Shown in pieces: positions 1 to 11,147 of a stretch of 64,000 nucleotides of DNA; within the stretch, counting starts at the first letter, position 1; each line of letters starts with the position of its first letter. The DNA comes from Roseburia sp. AF12-17LB (lineage in GTDB: Bacteria > Bacillota > Clostridia > Lachnospirales > Lachnospiraceae): the NCBI RefSeq assembly GCF_003479605.1, contig NZ_QUHR01000010.1, positions 12,399 through 76,398 of the forward strand, read 5' to 3'. The notes beneath the pieces are model-generated. The model saw nothing but the letters and a program-made list of their open reading frames with translations, made no database searches and was not told the DNA's origin. Position numbers and translations under genes: made by a program.

Positions 1-54
1 GGCTGACTCTGGAACTGTCCCTGCTGCGGCTGACTCTGGAACTGTCCCTGCTGC
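1..54. repeat. 27-bp tandem repeat, at least two copies
   Basis: Positions 1-27 and 28-54 are identical 27-base units. Read on the minus strand each encodes the nine-residue unit QPQQGQFQS in the zinc-ribbon protein. The array probably continues beyond the left edge. Confidence 0.9.
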
Positions 55-344
55 GGCTGTCCCTGTACTGGTGTTTCCTGCTGCGGCTGTTCCTGTACCG
101 GTGCTTCCTGTTCTGCCGGCTGTTCCTGTACCGGTGTTTCCTGCTCTGCCGGCTGTTCCTGTACCGGTGTTTCCTGCTCTGCCGGCTGTTCCTGTACCGG
201 TGCTGCCTGCTCTGCCGGCTGTTCCTGTACCGGTGCTGCCTGCTCTGCCGGCTGTTCCATCTCCCCTTTTAATTTCTGGCCACAATTCGGGCAAAAATCT
301 GCATCATCACCCACTTGTGTGCCACAATTACCACAAAATGCCAT
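1..344 (-). CDS. Zinc-ribbon protein with Gln/Pro-rich tandem repeats (3' end off the window)
   Basis: The protein opens with a short zinc ribbon: two Cys-x-x-Cys knuckles, at about residues 4-7 (FCGNCG) and 18-21 (FCPNCG). From about residue 30 it becomes low-complexity tandem repeats of type QPAEQ-x-x-PVQE, then QPQQGQFQS, which run off the left edge. In clostridia such ribbons usually head membrane proteins with a disordered linker, but no membrane segment is visible here because the gene is incomplete. Two in-frame ATGs lie close together at 350 and 344. The AGGAGG at 354-359 is only 3 bases from the first and 9 from the second, so I start at 344. The function is unknown. Confidence 0.75.
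   Translation of the reverse strand, partial: MAFCGNCGTQVGDDADFCPNCGQKLKGEMEQPAEQAAPVQEQPAEQAAPVQEQPAEQETPVQEQPAEQETPVQEQPAEQEAPVQEQPQQETPVQGQPQQGQFQSQPQQGQFQSQ
53..247. repeat. 33-bp coding minisatellite (five units plus a 30-bp variant)
   Basis: Five 33-base units start at 83, 116, 149, 182 and 215, with a 30-base variant at 53-82. On the minus strand each encodes an 11-residue unit built on QPAEQ and PVQE. The units differ at only a few positions, so copy number could change by slippage without breaking the frame. Confidence 0.9.
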
Positions 345-475
345 TTTCATTTTCCTCCTTCGTTTTACCATGATATGTTACTTGCTTTTATACATTAACA
401 AGTTAAACTATTTCAATTCTACACAATATTTTGTGGTTGGTCAATCAATTTTACCGAGAATTTACACTTTAAATC

Positions 476-1339
476 TTATAATTTTCTTGCACAGGCAAGT
501 GCTAATGCTCCCGGTCCGATATGGCAGGATACATTCAAAGAAAGCGGATCCATCATAATGTCTGTAATCCCAAATTCCGCTTCCACTTCTTTGCGGAATT
601 CCATTGCTGCACTTATATCTCCCGTATATGCAATACAAAGCTGCATCTCGTCCTGACACTCCTTAAAGCGGGATGCATAATCATCTTTTACTGCTTTTAT
701 CATAATGCTTTTTGCCTGCTTTACCGTTCTTGCTTTTGCAAAAGCATCCAGCTTTTCACCCTGAATCTGTAATACCGGTTTTAATTTCAACAATGTTCCC
801 AGTGCTGCTGCTGCCGGTGTAATTCTTCCACCTTTTTTCAGATAGTAAAGGGTATCTACCATGATATAAATGCTGGACTGGAATTTTGCATCCTCTAAAA
901 TATCTTTAATCTCTTTTCCGCTCTTGCCACTCTCTGCCAGCCTGATTGCATCAAATACGGACTGCTTCTGTGTTACGGAAATTCTCTGATTGTTTACTAC
1001 AAAAACCCTGCCCTCATACTCTTCATCTGAAGATAATGCTGTTGCTGTCTCACAGGAACTGCTCAATCCACTGGATAAAGGAATGTATACTATTTCATCA
1101 TATTCTTTTAAAAGCTCATCCCAACGGTCTGTAAGGTCTCCTACTGCCGGCATGGATGTTGAAATCTCTGCTCCATCTGTCAGATGCTCATAAAATGTAT
1201 CCTGTGTCAGATTGATATCCTCAAACAGTGTTTCACCATTTATAAAAAAAGGCATTGGTAATACGCTAATCCCTAACTGCTGCGCTTCTACCTGACGAAT
1301 TCCACTGGAACTGTCTGTAAGAATAACTACCTTTCCCAT
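476..1339 (-). CDS. DegV family fatty-acid-binding protein
   Basis: This is a 287-residue DegV protein. The family binds a single fatty acid and, in Firmicutes with a FakA/FakB system, presents exogenous fatty acids for phosphorylation. Visible family marks are the N-terminal TDSSSG motif (about residues 8-13), the STSMPAVGDL stretch near residue 80, and YYLKKGGRI in the C-terminal half. The start MGKVVIL is preceded by AAGGAGG at 1348-1354. A longer frame upstream has no good ribosome binding site. No FakA kinase gene is adjacent, so the fatty-acid role rests on family knowledge. It stands alone with its own promoter. Confidence 0.88.
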   Translation of the reverse strand: MGKVVILTDSSSGIRQVEAQQLGISVLPMPFFINGETLFEDINLTQDTFYEHLTDGAEISTSMPAVGDLTDRWDELLKEYDEIVYIPLSSGLSSSCETATALSSDEEYEGRVFVVNNQRISVTQKQSVFDAIRLAESGKSGKEIKDILEDAKFQSSIYIMVDTLYYLKKGGRITPAAAALGTLLKLKPVLQIQGEKLDAFAKARTVKQAKSIMIKAVKDDYASRFKECQDEMQLCIAYTGDISAAMEFRKEVEAEFGITDIMMDPLSLNVSCHIGPGALALACARKL

Positions 1340-1385
1340 TTTTCTTCCTCCTTGCTGTTCAGACTTCATGTTACACAATGAAATA

Positions 1386-1414
1386 ATTGTAACATATTTT
1401 GCAAATCAAAACAA
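1386..1414 (-). promoter_or_regulatory. Predicted sigma-A promoter of degV
   Basis: On the minus strand a -35 TTGTTT (1409-1414) is followed by a 17-base spacer and a -10 TACAAT (1386-1391), placing the start site roughly 40 bases upstream of the degV ATG. Confidence 0.5.
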
Positions 1415-1454
1415 CTGCCCCCAAAAAACTAACATCAGGAAAAAAACTGCATAG

Positions 1455-1488
1455 CAAAACTCCTGACTGCATTATCTGCAGTCAGGAG
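1455..1488 (-). terminator. Intrinsic terminator of groESL
   Basis: A perfect 12-bp stem (arms 1460-1471 and 1477-1488, 5-base loop) is followed on the minus strand by TTTTGC. It lies 42 bases past the groEL stop. Confidence 0.85.
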
Positions 1489-1529
1489 CTCTCTACACTT
1501 ACTTTTCAGTAATATATTTTATTTTCTTA

Positions 1530-3158
<1,629 letters not shown>

Positions 3159-3219
3159 TTACCTCTTTCTTCTATTTTCCTATTTTATTATTTGTTTTAT
3201 TTACCAATTATCAATTCGA

Positions 3220-3504
3220 TTATTCTACTACTGCAAGAATATCATTCTGCTTTACGATGATATATTCTTCGCCATCCAGTTTTACTTCTGTTCCGGCATA
3301 TTTAGAATAAATAACCTTCTGTCCTTCTTTTACCTGCATGGTAACTTCTTTGCCATCTACCACTCCGCCAGGACCAACTGCGATTACTTCTGCTTCCTGT
3401 GGTTTCTCCTGTGCAGCACTTGCTAAGATAATTCCGGATTTGGTTTTTTCCTCTGCTTTTAACTGTTTTAATACAACTCTGTCTGATAATGGTACTAATT
3501 TCAT
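3220..3504 (-). CDS. groES: Co-chaperonin GroES (10 kDa)
   Basis: This is a 94-residue co-chaperonin that caps the GroEL ring. MKLVPLSDRVVLKQ at the start, the mobile-loop region around residues 16-33 (KTKSGIILA) and VIAVGPGG in the middle are typical. It is the first gene of a two-gene heat-shock operon, with an AGGAGG-like site just upstream (about 3513-3518). The perfect CIRCE element 47 bases upstream predicts repression by HrcA, whose gene is not in this window. Confidence 0.97.
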   Translation of the reverse strand: MKLVPLSDRVVLKQLKAEEKTKSGIILASAAQEKPQEAEVIAVGPGGVVDGKEVTMQVKEGQKVIYSKYAGTEVKLDGEEYIIVKQNDILAVVE

Positions 3505-3551
3505 GATTCATTGCCTCCTTGATTCGGTCTCTTTGTTTTCTTTCTTTTTTA

Positions 3552-3578
3552 TTAGCACTCATTCAAGCCGAGTGCTAA
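3552..3578. promoter_or_regulatory. CIRCE operator (HrcA binding site)
   Basis: A perfect inverted repeat TTAGCACTC-N9-GAGTGCTAA spans 3552-3578. This is exactly the CIRCE consensus bound by the heat-shock repressor HrcA. It lies just downstream of the -10 box, over the expected transcription start. Confidence 0.97.
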
Positions 3579-3589
3579 CCGATAGTCAT

Positions 3590-3618
3590 ATAATAGTTTC
3601 TGCGTCTCTTTTTCGCAA
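3590..3618 (-). promoter_or_regulatory. Predicted sigma-A promoter of groESL
   Basis: On the minus strand a -35 TTGCGA (3613-3618), a 17-base spacer and a -10 TATTAT (3590-3595) lie immediately upstream of CIRCE, the usual geometry for HrcA repression. Confidence 0.75.
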
Positions 3619-3736
3619 GCCTGACCATTTTTTATTTTTCTCTTGTTTCCTTATATTTACTCTTAATATCTCGTTTTTTCTCTCGTTTTCTCACTTTCTG
3701 CAATTTGTAACGATTTAATACTTTTTTTAGATTTGT

Positions 3737-4525
3737 TTATGAAATCAGTCCAAAATGCTCCAATCCCTTATAAATGCCGTCTTCGTGCAATGGTGCTGTG
3801 ATATAATCCGCTGCTTCTTTTGCTGCTTTGGTACCATTTCCCATGGCAATTCCATGCTGCACATGCTTTAACATTTCCACATCATTGATACTGTCTCCAA
3901 ATGCATAGGTATCTTCTTTCTCAATACCAAGAAGCTCACAGGTTTTTTCGATGCCGGACGCTTTGGAAAATCCTTTTGGAACAAACTCTGCGCATGCCGC
4001 ATCATGCACCAGCGGTGTGAAATTCTCTTCCAGATGGGAAAGTACCTTAAGATAAGCATCATCCGGTGTGGAGCAGGAAAACTTACTGATTTCCATAATT
4101 GCTTCATTTCCCGTTACCGGCAGCAAATCCTCTCCCAATGTCTCTTTTAGTCTCAAGCCATAAGGGTCTTCTTCAAATTCTTCCAGATCCATATACAAAT
4201 TCTGGCTTCCCTCATATACCGTAGGAATTCCATACTCTTTTAATATATGTATGGTATCCTCTATCAATTCCTGTTCTAATTTTTTATAAAAAAGTGTTTT
4301 TCCATCCATCTCTATCCAGGTACCGCAGCCTGCCACAATTCCGTCGAATCCCAGTGCCAGCAGTCTTTCATCCTGAATAAATGCTCTGGTTCTTCCGCTG
4401 CAGAGAAATGCCAGATGTCCATTTTCCCGCAGCTTCCGGATTGCTTCCTTTGTGCTCTCCGGTATCAAAAAATGTTCGTCCCACAATGTTCCGTCAATAT
4501 CAAAAAATACTGCTTTCCTGCTCAT
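3737..4525 (-). CDS. Cof-type HAD-IIB phosphatase
   Basis: This is a 262-residue HAD-superfamily hydrolase of the Cof/YidA type. The catalytic DIDGT motif (residues 9-13) carries the nucleophile and acid/base aspartates. A CSGR motif I/II region follows near residue 42, and GDSINDVEML near residue 210 is the metal-binding motif IV. Cof proteins dephosphorylate sugar phosphates and related small molecules, and the true substrate cannot be read from sequence. The gene is alone between groES and gltD, upstream of gltD on the same strand, separated from it by about 210 bases that hold a decayed repeat copy. Confidence 0.88.
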   Translation of the reverse strand: MSRKAVFFDIDGTLWDEHFLIPESTKEAIRKLRENGHLAFLCSGRTRAFIQDERLLALGFDGIVAGCGTWIEMDGKTLFYKKLEQELIEDTIHILKEYGIPTVYEGSQNLYMDLEEFEEDPYGLRLKETLGEDLLPVTGNEAIMEISKFSCSTPDDAYLKVLSHLEENFTPLVHDAACAEFVPKGFSKASGIEKTCELLGIEKEDTYAFGDSINDVEMLKHVQHGIAMGNGTKAAKEAADYITAPLHEDGIYKGLEHFGLIS

Positions 4526-4606
4526 TCTCTTTATGTCCTTTCGCTGTTTCTTCTTCTCGTTCTTTTTGTCACAAGGATTATTTTATGCCCCGGATACAAG
4601 ATATGT

Positions 4607-4656
4607 CAACTACGGGAAACACTCTTTGTGATTTTCTCTCGCTGCTAACGTAAATT
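4607..4656. repeat. Decayed copy of dispersed repeat family A
   Basis: This stretch matches the left about 27 and right about 25 bases of the repeat at 62622-62720 (shared ACTACG-GAAACAC and TCTCTCGCT-CTA..CGTAAAT), with the roughly 50-base middle missing. It looks like an internally deleted copy. Confidence 0.5.
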
Positions 4657-4738
4657 CAAAAAAGCCGCCTGCCACAGCTCACCTTCCGGCGTCACCATAG
4701 TCAGACGACTTTCTTCTATCATTATATTGTAATTTTCA

Positions 4739-6232
4739 TTACTGTACGGAAAGATAAGAATATCCCATCAGACTTTCGTCTACTTCACGGGCTGCTTCTC
4801 TTCCTTCACGGATTGCCCATACAACCAGGGACTGTCCACGATGCATATCTCCTGCTGTAAAGACATTTTCCACGTTGGTCTTGTAATGACCGGCTTCTGT
4901 TGCCACATTGGTTCTGGCATTTAAGTCTACGCCGAATGCTTTGGCAATGTAATCTTCTGTTCCAAGGAAGCCTGCTGCAATCAGAACCAGATCACAATCT
5001 AACTTGCTTTCAGAGCCTGGTACTTCCACCATCTGCATCCGTCCGGTCTTTTCATCCTTTTTGCCCTCTAATTTTACGGTTTTTAATCCGCAGAGCTTAC
5101 CGTTCTTGTCTTTTAAGAACTCTTTTACGGTTGTCTGGTAAATACGAGGGTCGGAGCCGAACATGGCAATTGCTTCTTCCTGACCGTAGTCTGTCTTGCA
5201 GACTCTCGGCCACTCCGGCCATGGATTGTTCTCAGCACGTTCATCCGGTGCCTTTGGCATCATTTCAAGCTGGATGACACTGGCTGCGCCGTGACGGATA
5301 GAAGTTCCGACACAGTCATTTCCGGTATCTCCACCACCGATGATAACTACTTTCTTTCCCTTGGCAGAAATATATTTGTTATCTTTAAGCTCGGAATCTA
5401 AAAGGCTCTTGGTAGTTGCCTTTAAGAAATCTACTGCAAAGTAAATGCCTTCTGCATCTCTGCCCGGAGCTTTGATGTCTCTTGGATTCTTTGCTCCACA
5501 GGCTAAGATGACACGGTCATATTCTTTTAAGAATTTTGCCGGCTTGATGTCTTTTCCAACATTGGCATTGGTAATAAACTCGACACCCTCTTCTTTCATT
5601 ATATTAATCTTACGGTCAATAACCCATTTTTCCAGCTTCATATTCGGGATTCCATACATCAAAAGTCCACCGACACGGTCATCTCTTTCAAATACGGTAA
5701 CGGAATGTCCTCTTTTATTCAACTGGTCTGCTGCTGCAAGTCCGGCAGGACCGGAACCGATGATTGCAACCTTCTTGCCGGTACGTACTCTAGGAGGTTT
5801 TGCTACAGCATATCCTTTTTCATAGGCATTTTCAATGATTCCATGCTCATTTGCCTTACAGGTTACCGGGTCTTCCCAGTGTCCACAGGTGCAGGCAGCT
5901 TCACAAAGTGCCGGACATACTCTTGAAGTAAATTCCGGGAAGTTGTTGGTCTTGGTCAGACGGTTATATGCCTGCTCCCAGTTGTTGGTATACAAAAGGT
6001 CATTCCACTCCGGTACCAGATTATGCAGCGGACATCCGCTGGTCATTCCCATAATATTCATACCAGCCTGGCAGAACGGCACGCCGCAGTTCATACAACG
6101 TGCTGCCTGTACTCTTTGTTTCTCTTTTGAGAGAGGGGTATGGAACTCGTTAAAGTTCTTGATACGCTCCTTTGGTGCAACCGCTGCTGCATTCTCTCTG
6201 TCATATTCCATAAATCCTGTTGGTTTTCCCAT
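4739..6232 (-). CDS. gltD: Glutamate synthase, small (beta) subunit
   Basis: This 497-residue flavoprotein passes electrons from NAD(P)H through FAD and two Fe-S clusters to the large GltB subunit, which makes glutamate from glutamine and 2-oxoglutarate. Visible are the N-terminal cysteine clusters (CMNCGVPFC, then [11 protein letters not shown]), the FAD Rossmann motif [10 protein letters not shown] near residue 158, and the second nucleotide-binding motif GGGDTGND near residue 299. The start MGKPTGF has AAGGAGGGG seven bases upstream. It follows gltB by 14 bases, so the two are cotranscribed and probably translated in step. Confidence 0.95.
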   Translation of the reverse strand: MGKPTGFMEYDRENAAAVAPKERIKNFNEFHTPLSKEKQRVQAARCMNCGVPFCQAGMNIMGMTSGCPLHNLVPEWNDLLYTNNWEQAYNRLTKTNNFPEFTSRVCPALCEAACTCGHWEDPVTCKANEHGIIENAYEKGYAVAKPPRVRTGKKVAIIGSGPAGLAAADQLNKRGHSVTVFERDDRVGGLLMYGIPNMKLEKWVIDRKINIMKEEGVEFITNANVGKDIKPAKFLKEYDRVILACGAKNPRDIKAPGRDAEGIYFAVDFLKATTKSLLDSELKDNKYISAKGKKVVIIGGGDTGNDCVGTSIRHGAASVIQLEMMPKAPDERAENNPWPEWPRVCKTDYGQEEAIAMFGSDPRIYQTTVKEFLKDKNGKLCGLKTVKLEGKKDEKTGRMQMVEVPGSESKLDCDLVLIAAGFLGTEDYIAKAFGVDLNARTNVATEAGHYKTNVENVFTAGDMHRGQSLVVWAIREGREAAREVDESLMGYSYLSVQ

Positions 6233-6246
6233 TTTGCGTCCCCTCC

Positions 6247-9200
6247 TTAATTTCTTGTATTCGCATAAAATGCTTCAATCTGTGCCTGTTCGGAAGACAA
6301 TCCTTTTTCTTCCATCTGAACAATTGCCATTAACATACGGTTATAATCGTATGGAATTACTTTCTTGAACTTCGGCAGATACTCACTGAAGTTATCTAAG
6401 ATTTCTTTTCCCTTTTCAGAATTGGTCAAAGCTACGTGTTCTTTAATCATATCTTTTAATTCCATAACATCATATTTGTTTCCGACTTCTTCTGAGAATA
6501 CCATTTCCTTATTGATTCTGGTATAAAGGTCGTTGTCCTCATCTAATACATAAGCGATACCACCACTCATTCCGGCTGCAAAGTTTTTACCAGTCTTACC
6601 AAGGATAACCACACGGCCACCGGTCATGTATTCACATCCATGGTCACCGACACCTTCTACTACTGCAGAAGCTCCGGAATTTCGTACACAGAAACGTTCT
6701 CCTGCTACACCACTGATAAATGCCTTACCACTGGTTGCACCGTAAAGTGCTACGTTACCGATGATGATATTCTCATCCTTCTTATATTTCACACCTGCCG
6801 GAGCGTAGACAACCAGTTTCCCACCGGAAAGTCCTTTTCCGAAGTAATCGTTGGAATCTCCTACCAGCTCTAAGGTAAGTCCCTTTGGAATGAATGCGCC
6901 AAAGCTCTGTCCGCCGGCACCGGTACATTTTACGATAAAGGTATCTTCCTCTAAAGTATCATCATATTTCTTTGTAATCTCGGAACCAAAGATGGTACCA
7001 AAGGAACGGTCTGTATTGCTTACTTCTACATCAATGCTTCTCTTCTGTTTCTTATCCAGTGCAGAAGAAAGCTGTTTTAACAGTACAGTTTCGTCCTTGG
7101 TCTTCTCCAGTTCGAAATCGTATACATGTTTTGGATCAAATGTAACTTTCTCCTTTGGTCCTGCAAACGGGTTATTCAAAATCTTGGAAAGGTCGATTTC
7201 TTTTTCCCGGTCTGTCAAATCCTCTCTTACCCGGAGAAGGTCACTTCTTCCTACCATTTCATCAATGGTACGGCAGCCTAACTTCGCCATGATTTCTCTT
7301 AATTCTTCTGCAATAAACCGCATGAAGTTTTCTACATATTCCGGTTTTCCCGCGAAACGTTTCCGAAGCTCCGGATTCTGTGTTGCGATTCCGGCAGGGC
7401 AGGTATCCAGATTACATACACGCATCATCACGCATCCCATGGTTACCAGCGGTGCAGTTGCAAATCCGTACTCTTCTGCTCCAAGCAATGCAGCAATTGC
7501 TACATCACGACCGCTCATCAGCTTACCATCTGTCTCGATTCTTACCTTATTACGAAGTCCATTCATAATCAGAGTCTGGTGTGTCTCGGCAAGACCAAGC
7601 TCCCAAGGAAGTCCTGCGTTATGGATAGAACTGCTTGGTGCTGCACCGGTACCACCGTCATATCCGGAAATCAATACTACCTGCGCTCCTGCTTTGGCAA
7701 CACCGGCTGCGACTGTACCCACACCTGCTTCTGATACCAGTTTTACGGAAATTCTTGCATCACGGTTGGCATTCTTCAAATCATAAATCAACTGCTCCAA
7801 ATCCTCGATGGAGTAGATATCATGATGAGGTGGCGGCGAAATCAAGGATACACCCGGTGTGGAAAGTCTTGTCTTTGCAATCCATGGATATACTTTCTTG
7901 CCCGGAAGGTGTCCACCTTCACCAGGTTTTGCACCCTGTGCCATCTTAATCTGAATCTCTTCTGCACTGACTAAGTAACGGCTGGTTACACCAAACCGGC
8001 CGGACGCTACCTGCTTGATTGCAGAACATCTGTCTAAGCTTGTATGTTTACTTGCGATACGGTCCGGATCTTCTCCACCCTCACCGGTATTGGATTTACC
8101 ATGTAAATGGTTCATGGCAATTGCCAGTGTTTCATGGGCTTCCTTGGAAATAGAACCATAGGACATCGCACCTGTTTTAAATCTTGTTACAATAGAATCT
8201 ACGCTTTCTACTTCTTCAATCGGAACACCTTTTTTCGGGAAATTGAAATCCATCAGTCCACGAATATTTGCATCACGCTCTTCGCTGTTCACAAGATCTG
8301 TGTACTGTTTGAAAAGGTTGTAATCTCCACGTTTGGTTGATTCCTGCAGAAGATGGATGGTTGCCGGATTGTAAAGATGGCTGTCTGCGCCACTTCTCAT
8401 CTTGTGACGTCCCTTGCTGTCTAAAGTAAGGTCTGTCTCTAATCCCAATGGATCATAGGCTGCAGAATGCAGAGTATCTACATCTTTTGCAATGTCTTCC
8501 AGTGTAATTCCACCGATACGGCTTACGGTATTTGTGAAATATTTATCAATTACTGCGGAGTCAATACCAATTGCCTCAAAAATCTTAGAACCCTGATAAG
8601 ACTGAATGGTTGAAATACCCATTTTGGAAGCAATTTTTACGATACCACTGATAATTGCCTGATTGTAATCATGGATTGCTGCATAGTAATCCTTGTCTAA
8701 CATATGCTCGTCTACTAACTGCTTTACGGTATCCTGTGCCAGATATGGGTTGATTGCACAGGCACCATAACCAAGCAATGTTGCAAAATGATGTACTTCT
8801 CTTGGTTCACCGGATTCCAGAATCATGGCAACTGCAGTTCTCTTCTTGGTCTTTACCAGATGCTGCTGCAAACCGGATACTGCCAGAAGGGATGGGATTG
8901 CCACATGGTTCTCATCAATGCCACGGTCGGAAAGAATCAGGATATTTGCACCGTCACGGTATGCACGGTCTGCTTCTACAAACAGATGATCCAATGCTTT
9001 TTCCAGGCTTGTATTCTTATAATATGTAGTAGGAAGAACCACAACCTTGAATCCTTCTACTTTCATATTTTTAATTTTCATCAAATCTGTGTTGGTAAGA
9101 ATCGGGTTATCTACCTTTAATACCTGACAGTTAATCGCCTTTTCTTCCAGCAGGTTACCATCTTCTCCGATATATACGGTAGTGGATGTAACCACTTTCT

Positions 9201-10800
9201 CACGAATGGAATCAATTGGCGGGTTTGTTACCTGTGCAAATAACTGTTTGAAATAATTAAACAGTGGCTGATGGTCTCCTGCCAGTGCTGCCAGCGGAGT
9301 ATCAATACCCATTGCAGAAGTTCCTTCTCCTCCGTTTAATGCCATCGGAAGGATTGCTTCACGTAGTGATTCGTAAGTATAACCGAATGCTTTCTGCATT
9401 CTCTGACGCTCTTCTTTGGTATATTCCGGAACACGCTGATTTGGAATCTTTAAATCCTCCAGTTTAATCAGGTTACGGTCAAGCCATTCACCATAAGGCT
9501 GTTTGCTTGCGTAATACTCTTTTAATTCATCATCATTGATGACTCTTCCCTGGATGGTATCTACTAAGAGCATTTTACCCGGACGAAGTCTTTCTTTTAC
9601 AACAATCTTGGTCGGATCAATATCAAGCACTCCAACCTCGGAAGAAAGAATCAGCTGGTCATCATCGGTAATATAATATCTGGAAGGTCTTAATCCATTA
9701 CGGTCAAGAACGGCTCCCATGACATCTCCATCTGAGAAAAGAATGGAGGCTGGTCCATCCCACGGCTCCATCATGGTTGCATAGTACTGATAGAAGTCTT
9801 TCTTCTTCTGGGACATGGTATTGTTATTTGCCCATGGCTCCGGAATCATAATCATAACTGCCAGTGGTAAATCCATTCCACTCATTACTAAGAACTCTAA
9901 GGTATTATCTAACATTGCTGAGTCAGAACCTTCGGAATTAATAACCGGAAGGACTTTCTGCAGTTCCCCTTTCAGTTCTTCGGACTCCATGGTCTCTTCA
10001 CGGGCAAGCATCTTATCTGCATTACCTTTGATGGTATTAATCTCTCCGTTATGTACGATGAAACGGTTCGGATGTGCTCTCTCCCAGCTTGGATTGGTGT
10101 TGGTTGAGAATCTGGAGTGTACGGTTGCGATTGCAGATTCATAATCTTTATCCTGAAGGTCTGCAAAGAACTGACGCAGCTGGTCTACTAAAAACATTCC
10201 CTTATATACGATGGTTCGGCTGGAAAGGGATACTACATAAGTGTCATCATTGGACTGCTCGAATACCCGTCTTGCCACATACAGCCGGCGGTCAAAATCA
10301 AGTCCCCTGGCTACTTCAGCTGGACGTCTTACAAATCCCTGCATGATATATGGCATACAGTCTACTGCTTTCTGTCCCAGTTTATCCGGGTCAGTCGGAA
10401 CTTTTCTCCATCCTAAGAATTTCATTCCTTCCTTTTCCACGATAACCTCAAACATTTTCTTTGCCTGATTCCGTTTCAGCTCATCCTGTGGGAAGAAAAA
10501 CATTCCGACACCGTAATCTCTTTCTCCACCAAGTTCAATTCCTGATTCCTTTGCTACTTTGGAGAAAAATTTGTGTGATACCTGAAGCAGAATACCAACA
10601 CCGTCACCGGTTTTTCCTTCTGCATCCTTACCAGCTCTGTGCTTTAAGTTCTCTACGATTTTTAAAGCATTTTCTACCGTCGCATGGGATTTGATACCTT
10701 TGATGTTTACCACAGCTCCGATACCGCAGTTATCATGTTCAAAATTCGGATTATACATACCCTGTGCTACTGCTGTACTTTCATTCCACTGTTCTGTCAT
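6247..10800 (-). CDS. gltB: Glutamate synthase, large (alpha) subunit
   Basis: This 1517-residue subunit has the classic order: an N-terminal class II amidotransferase domain, a central domain, an FMN-binding synthase domain and a C-terminal beta-helix. The HDNCGIG motif supplies the catalytic cysteine (about residue 25), exposed after removal of a short propeptide. The 3Fe-4S cluster is marked by CVMMRVCNLDTCPAG. The repeated glycine pattern of the beta-helix (GATSGKAF, GGRVVILG) is clear near the end. The start MTEQWNES follows AAAGGG at a good distance. The leader contains a palindrome discussed separately. Confidence 0.97.
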   Translation of the reverse strand: MTEQWNESTAVAQGMYNPNFEHDNCGIGAVVNIKGIKSHATVENALKIVENLKHRAGKDAEGKTGDGVGILLQVSHKFFSKVAKESGIELGGERDYGVGMFFFPQDELKRNQAKKMFEVIVEKEGMKFLGWRKVPTDPDKLGQKAVDCMPYIMQGFVRRPAEVARGLDFDRRLYVARRVFEQSNDDTYVVSLSSRTIVYKGMFLVDQLRQFFADLQDKDYESAIATVHSRFSTNTNPSWERAHPNRFIVHNGEINTIKGNADKMLAREETMESEELKGELQKVLPVINSEGSDSAMLDNTLEFLVMSGMDLPLAVMIMIPEPWANNNTMSQKKKDFYQYYATMMEPWDGPASILFSDGDVMGAVLDRNGLRPSRYYITDDDQLILSSEVGVLDIDPTKIVVKERLRPGKMLLVDTIQGRVINDDELKEYYASKQPYGEWLDRNLIKLEDLKIPNQRVPEYTKEERQRMQKAFGYTYESLREAILPMALNGGEGTSAMGIDTPLAALAGDHQPLFNYFKQLFAQVTNPPIDSIREKVVTSTTVYIGEDGNLLEEKAINCQVLKVDNPILTNTDLMKIKNMKVEGFKVVVLPTTYYKNTSLEKALDHLFVEADRAYRDGANILILSDRGIDENHVAIPSLLAVSGLQQHLVKTKKRTAVAMILESGEPREVHHFATLLGYGACAINPYLAQDTVKQLVDEHMLDKDYYAAIHDYNQAIISGIVKIASKMGISTIQSYQGSKIFEAIGIDSAVIDKYFTNTVSRIGGITLEDIAKDVDTLHSAAYDPLGLETDLTLDSKGRHKMRSGADSHLYNPATIHLLQESTKRGDYNLFKQYTDLVNSEERDANIRGLMDFNFPKKGVPIEEVESVDSIVTRFKTGAMSYGSISKEAHETLAIAMNHLHGKSNTGEGGEDPDRIASKHTSLDRCSAIKQVASGRFGVTSRYLVSAEEIQIKMAQGAKPGEGGHLPGKKVYPWIAKTRLSTPGVSLISPPPHHDIYSIEDLEQLIYDLKNANRDARISVKLVSEAGVGTVAAGVAKAGAQVVLISGYDGGTGAAPSSSIHNAGLPWELGLAETHQTLIMNGLRNKVRIETDGKLMSGRDVAIAALLGAEEYGFATAPLVTMGCVMMRVCNLDTCPAGIATQNPELRKRFAGKPEYVENFMRFIAEELREIMAKLGCRTIDEMVGRSDLLRVREDLTDREKEIDLSKILNNPFAGPKEKVTFDPKHVYDFELEKTKDETVLLKQLSSALDKKQKRSIDVEVSNTDRSFGTIFGSEITKKYDDTLEEDTFIVKCTGAGGQSFGAFIPKGLTLELVGDSNDYFGKGLSGGKLVVYAPAGVKYKKDENIIIGNVALYGATSGKAFISGVAGERFCVRNSGASAVVEGVGDHGCEYMTGGRVVILGKTGKNFAAGMSGGIAYVLDEDNDLYTRINKEMVFSEEVGNKYDVMELKDMIKEHVALTNSEKGKEILDNFSEYLPKFKKVIPYDYNRMLMAIVQMEEKGLSSEQAQIEAFYANTRN

Positions 10801-11027
10801 AATCGTTCCCTTTCTGCTTTCTCTTTATTTTCTGTCTTACTTTGTTACCTGCACTCTGCTGCTTTAAAGTGCTTTTATTTTCTGAACTAAGTTTACACCC
10901 GGCATAATATACTTTGCAATAGTTTTTTTCTTGCTATTGTCTGATTATTAGACAATTCATTTTATATTCTTTTATTGTATTTACATTTATCATTTTTTTG
11001 CATATAAAAAAGGCTTATCAAAACAAT
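10801..11027. other. Intergenic leader between gltB and the interrupted thioester-domain gene
   Basis: No open reading frame here looks coding. The stretch contains the gltB ribosome binding site, a candidate -10 near 10907, the palindrome at 10936-10956 and part of the terminator stem at 11006-11069. I see no riboswitch or tRNA. Confidence 0.5.
10936..10956. promoter_or_regulatory. Operator-like palindrome upstream of gltB
   Basis: ATTGTCT-N7-AGACAAT forms a perfect 7-bp dyad about 136 bases upstream of the gltB start, just upstream of an AT-rich TATATTAT box on the minus strand. It could be an activator or repressor site; the binder is unknown. Confidence 0.35.
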
Positions 11028-11069
11028 TCAACGTGTTTTTTGTTGAAAATATTTTTTCATAAGCCTTTT
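11006..11069 (-). terminator. Terminator-like stem-loop at the end of the interrupted gene
   Basis: Eleven-base arms (11008-11018 and 11059-11069) enclose a long AT-rich loop with an inner TTCAAC/GTTGAA pair, and on the minus strand the stem runs into TTTTTT. The stop codon of the reconstructed thioester-domain gene (11028-11030) lies in the loop. Confidence 0.6.
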
Positions 11070-11145
11070 AAATTTGCCTGTTATTTTAAATTGTGTCTGA
11101 ATTGTTTCTATGTTATTCTGGAATTTCTTAGGAAGGTTTTGAGTG
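11028..11145 (-). pseudogene. Stranded 3' end of the thioester-domain-like gene
   Basis: Joining the upstream coding sequence at GCT-TA (11369) to this segment, with the element at 11148-11368 and one TA copy removed, gives an uninterrupted frame. It has 39 more codons, beginning YTQNLPKKFQNN and ending in a basic tail before TGA at 11028-11030. The restored protein would be 252 residues. The tail has no sorting motif. The segment has no start of its own and is presumably no longer translated. Confidence 0.7.
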
Positions 11146-11147
11146 TA

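Noticed and set aside
71..373. Plus-strand frame of 100 residues rich in [11 protein letters not shown]
   Set aside because: It is the mirror image of the coding minisatellite of the zinc-ribbon protein on the minus strand and has no ribosome binding site.
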